Positions 4,405 to 5,474 of a DNA stretch of 5,474 bases are shown here, piece by piece; position 1 is the stretch's first letter; each line of letters opens with the position of its first letter. Location of the stretch: contig JASFRS010000161.1 in NCBI GenBank assembly GCA_050114795.1, positions 1 to 5,474 on the forward strand, in the 5' to 3' direction. Both the position numbers and the translations under genes were made by a program. The notes under the pieces are model-generated. The model searched no databases and was not told the origin of the DNA. It worked only from the letters and a program-made list of their open reading frames with translations. Origin of the DNA: JASFRS01 sp050114795 (GTDB taxonomy: Bacteria > Pseudomonadota > Alphaproteobacteria > Sphingomonadales > CAKZYD01).

Positions 4405-5474
4405 ATGTATTTACAATTACAAGGCATTGAAAAGACTGGATTTTCCACATCTGACAAATCCCCAATTCACCACGCGTGCACCTGGTTCCAAAGATTTATT
4501 TTCACAATATTCATAGCTATTTGGTTGATATTCGAGTCGGCAAGCGCTCAAGCTCAAACGCCTGAAATTCGGGTGGACGGCAGTGTAAACGGGAATTTTT
4601 TCATTCCTATTGCCAATGGCGACACAACACCCAGTTTATTTGACGGCACAGATATTGGCAGGCAAAGCGTCGGCGTTCCCAGTACAGGGCGTATATTTTC
4701 TATTAACAATACAGGCTCAGCGCCGCTGACTGTTTCCAATATTTCCGTCTCCGGCGCCAATGGGGGATCCTTTCCATATTTCATTGAAACCTCGCTCACC
4801 GACATCCCACCGGGAGAACATGGGATCGTACGCATTGGCTTTGAACCCAACTTTATAGGTAGTCATGAAGCAACAATAACGTTCAATAGCAATGATGCCG
4901 ATGACTCGGCTTATACATTCTCTATTAGAGGTGACAGCATAGCCGCCAATACACCGGATATTCTCGTTAGCGGCAAGGACGTTGAAATTATTAACGGGGA
5001 TGGAACGCCTTCTACCACGGATGCGACGGACCTTGGCACAATACATATAGGGGGCACTCAAAGCAGCCGGTTTTTAATCCGTAATATCGGCACATCCTCT
5101 TTGAGTTTAAGCTCCGTGGTTCTAGGCGGCCCAAATGCAAACCAATTCACAATTACCCAACAACCGCCAAGCATCATCGGCTCTACTGCGAATTATATCC
5201 AACTTCCAGGGTCTCCAGGTTCAGATCTCGTGATTGAATATCAGCCAACTGTAGCAGGCACGCATATCGCTACGGTTGAAATCACCAGCAACGACCCTGA
5301 CGAAACCCCTTTCACCTATTTCATTCAAGGGGTAGCAACCGCCAGCCTCCCACAACCTGAAATTGCAGTCTTGGGCAATTTGTTTACCGCATCTCCTCAA
5401 GAAATTTCCGCAGGGGATATGACCGCTTCCACCTTTGACGGGACCGTTTTCGGTGATGTCATCATAGGTGCGCC
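4405..5474 (+). CDS. Secreted choice-of-anchor D domain (Hydin/ASPM-like Ig repeat) protein, 3' end outside the window
   Basis: The frame is open from ATG 4405 to the right edge (356 residues visible, no stop). The start has a strong Shine-Dalgarno (AAAGGGGA, 4392-4399), five bases away. The N-terminus is an export signal: about 30 polar residues with Lys10, Lys18 and Arg30, then a hydrophobic core FIFTIFIAIWLIF (31-43), then small residues SASAQAQ that fit signal peptidase I cleavage near residue 50. Tandem repeats of about 130 residues follow, starting PEIRV (53), PDILV (184) and PEIAV (318, cut). Each begins with a P-E/D-I-x-V strand and a GDxTxSxxDxT turn. The two complete repeats then run through a strand like FxIxNxGxxxLxxxxxxxxG, a segment (V/L)xIxFxPxxxGxHxAT, and SNDxD(D/E)xxxxFxIxG. 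These are hallmarks of choice-of-anchor D domains, whose full proteins end in one of several surface-sorting signals. A role on the cell surface or outside the cell is likely; the ligand and anchor are unknown. Confidence 0.85.
   Translation, partial: MYLQLQGIEKTGFSTSDKSPIHHACTWFQRFIFTIFIAIWLIFESASAQAQTPEIRVDGSVNGNFFIPIANGDTTPSLFDGTDIGRQSVGVPSTGRIFSINNTGSAPLTVSNISVSGANGGSFPYFIETSLTDIPPGEHGIVRIGFEPNFIGSHEATITFNSNDADDSAYTFSIRGDSIAANTPDILVSGKDVEIINGDGTPSTTDATDLGTIHIGGTQSSRFLIRNIGTSSLSLSSVVLGGPNANQFTITQQPPSIIGSTANYIQLPGSPGSDLVIEYQPTVAGTHIATVEITSNDPDETPFTYFIQGVATASLPQPEIAVLGNLFTASPQEISAGDMTASTFDGTVFGDVIIGA
4561..5474 (+). repeat. Tandem protein-level repeats (two full Ig-like units plus part of a third)
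   Basis: The units begin at 4561, 4954 and 5356, giving periods of 131 and 134 codons. The most conserved block is the GD-T-S-D-T turn: residues 72-85 (GDTTPSLFDGTDIG), 198-211 (GDGTPSTTDATDLG) and 337-350 (GDMTASTFDGTVFG). The DNA of the units has diverged well beyond the protein similarity, so these are old domain duplications rather than recent copies. More units may follow past the window edge. Confidence 0.75.

Noticed and set aside
4554..5061. Minus-strand open frames opposite the secreted repeat protein
   Set aside because: The plus frame has a ribosome site, a signal peptide and recognisable domain repeats. The minus frames show no motifs and overlap each other in different frames.

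Overview
The window looks like chromosomal DNA of an alphaproteobacterium with moderate GC content. This rests on the protein sequences (TruA, Fmt and Def read like alphaproteobacterial orthologues), on the gene order, and on a CtrA-type DNA motif in the one sizeable intergenic region. The genus cannot be named from the sequence alone.

Left two thirds (about 1-3311, all + strand): a tightly packed housekeeping cluster. It opens with the acidic C-terminal tail of a gene that is probably dnaX (gamma/tau clamp-loader subunit), then a YbaB/EbfC nucleoid-associated protein and RecR. This is the classic dnaX-ybaB-recR replication/recombination trio. After a 58-base gap come def, fmt and truA. Fmt formylates initiator methionyl-tRNA, Def removes the formyl group from nascent proteins, and TruA makes pseudouridine in tRNA anticodon arms. 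Spacing is short throughout, and fmt and truA share an ATGA stop/start overlap, so def-fmt-truA is very likely one transcript. A possible extended -10 promoter lies in the gap before def.

Middle (3293-4225, - strand): a complete LysR-type transcriptional regulator converges on truA, and the two coding regions overlap by 19 bases. Its target is unknown.

Right end (4226-5474): an AT-rich divergent intergenic region of about 180 bases separates the LysR gene from a + strand gene that runs off the window. That gene encodes a secreted protein with an unusually long signal peptide followed by tandem Ig-like repeats of the 'choice-of-anchor D' (ASPM/SPD-2/Hydin-like) type; two repeats are complete and a third is cut by the window edge. 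The shared intergenic region holds two inverted repeats, a TTGACA box facing lysR, and a near-consensus CtrA site (TCAA-N7-TTAACCAT).

The housekeeping part is ordinary. The part worth a second look is the divergent LysR/secreted repeat protein pair and its regulatory region. I see no evidence of mobile elements, CRISPR arrays, tRNA or rRNA genes.
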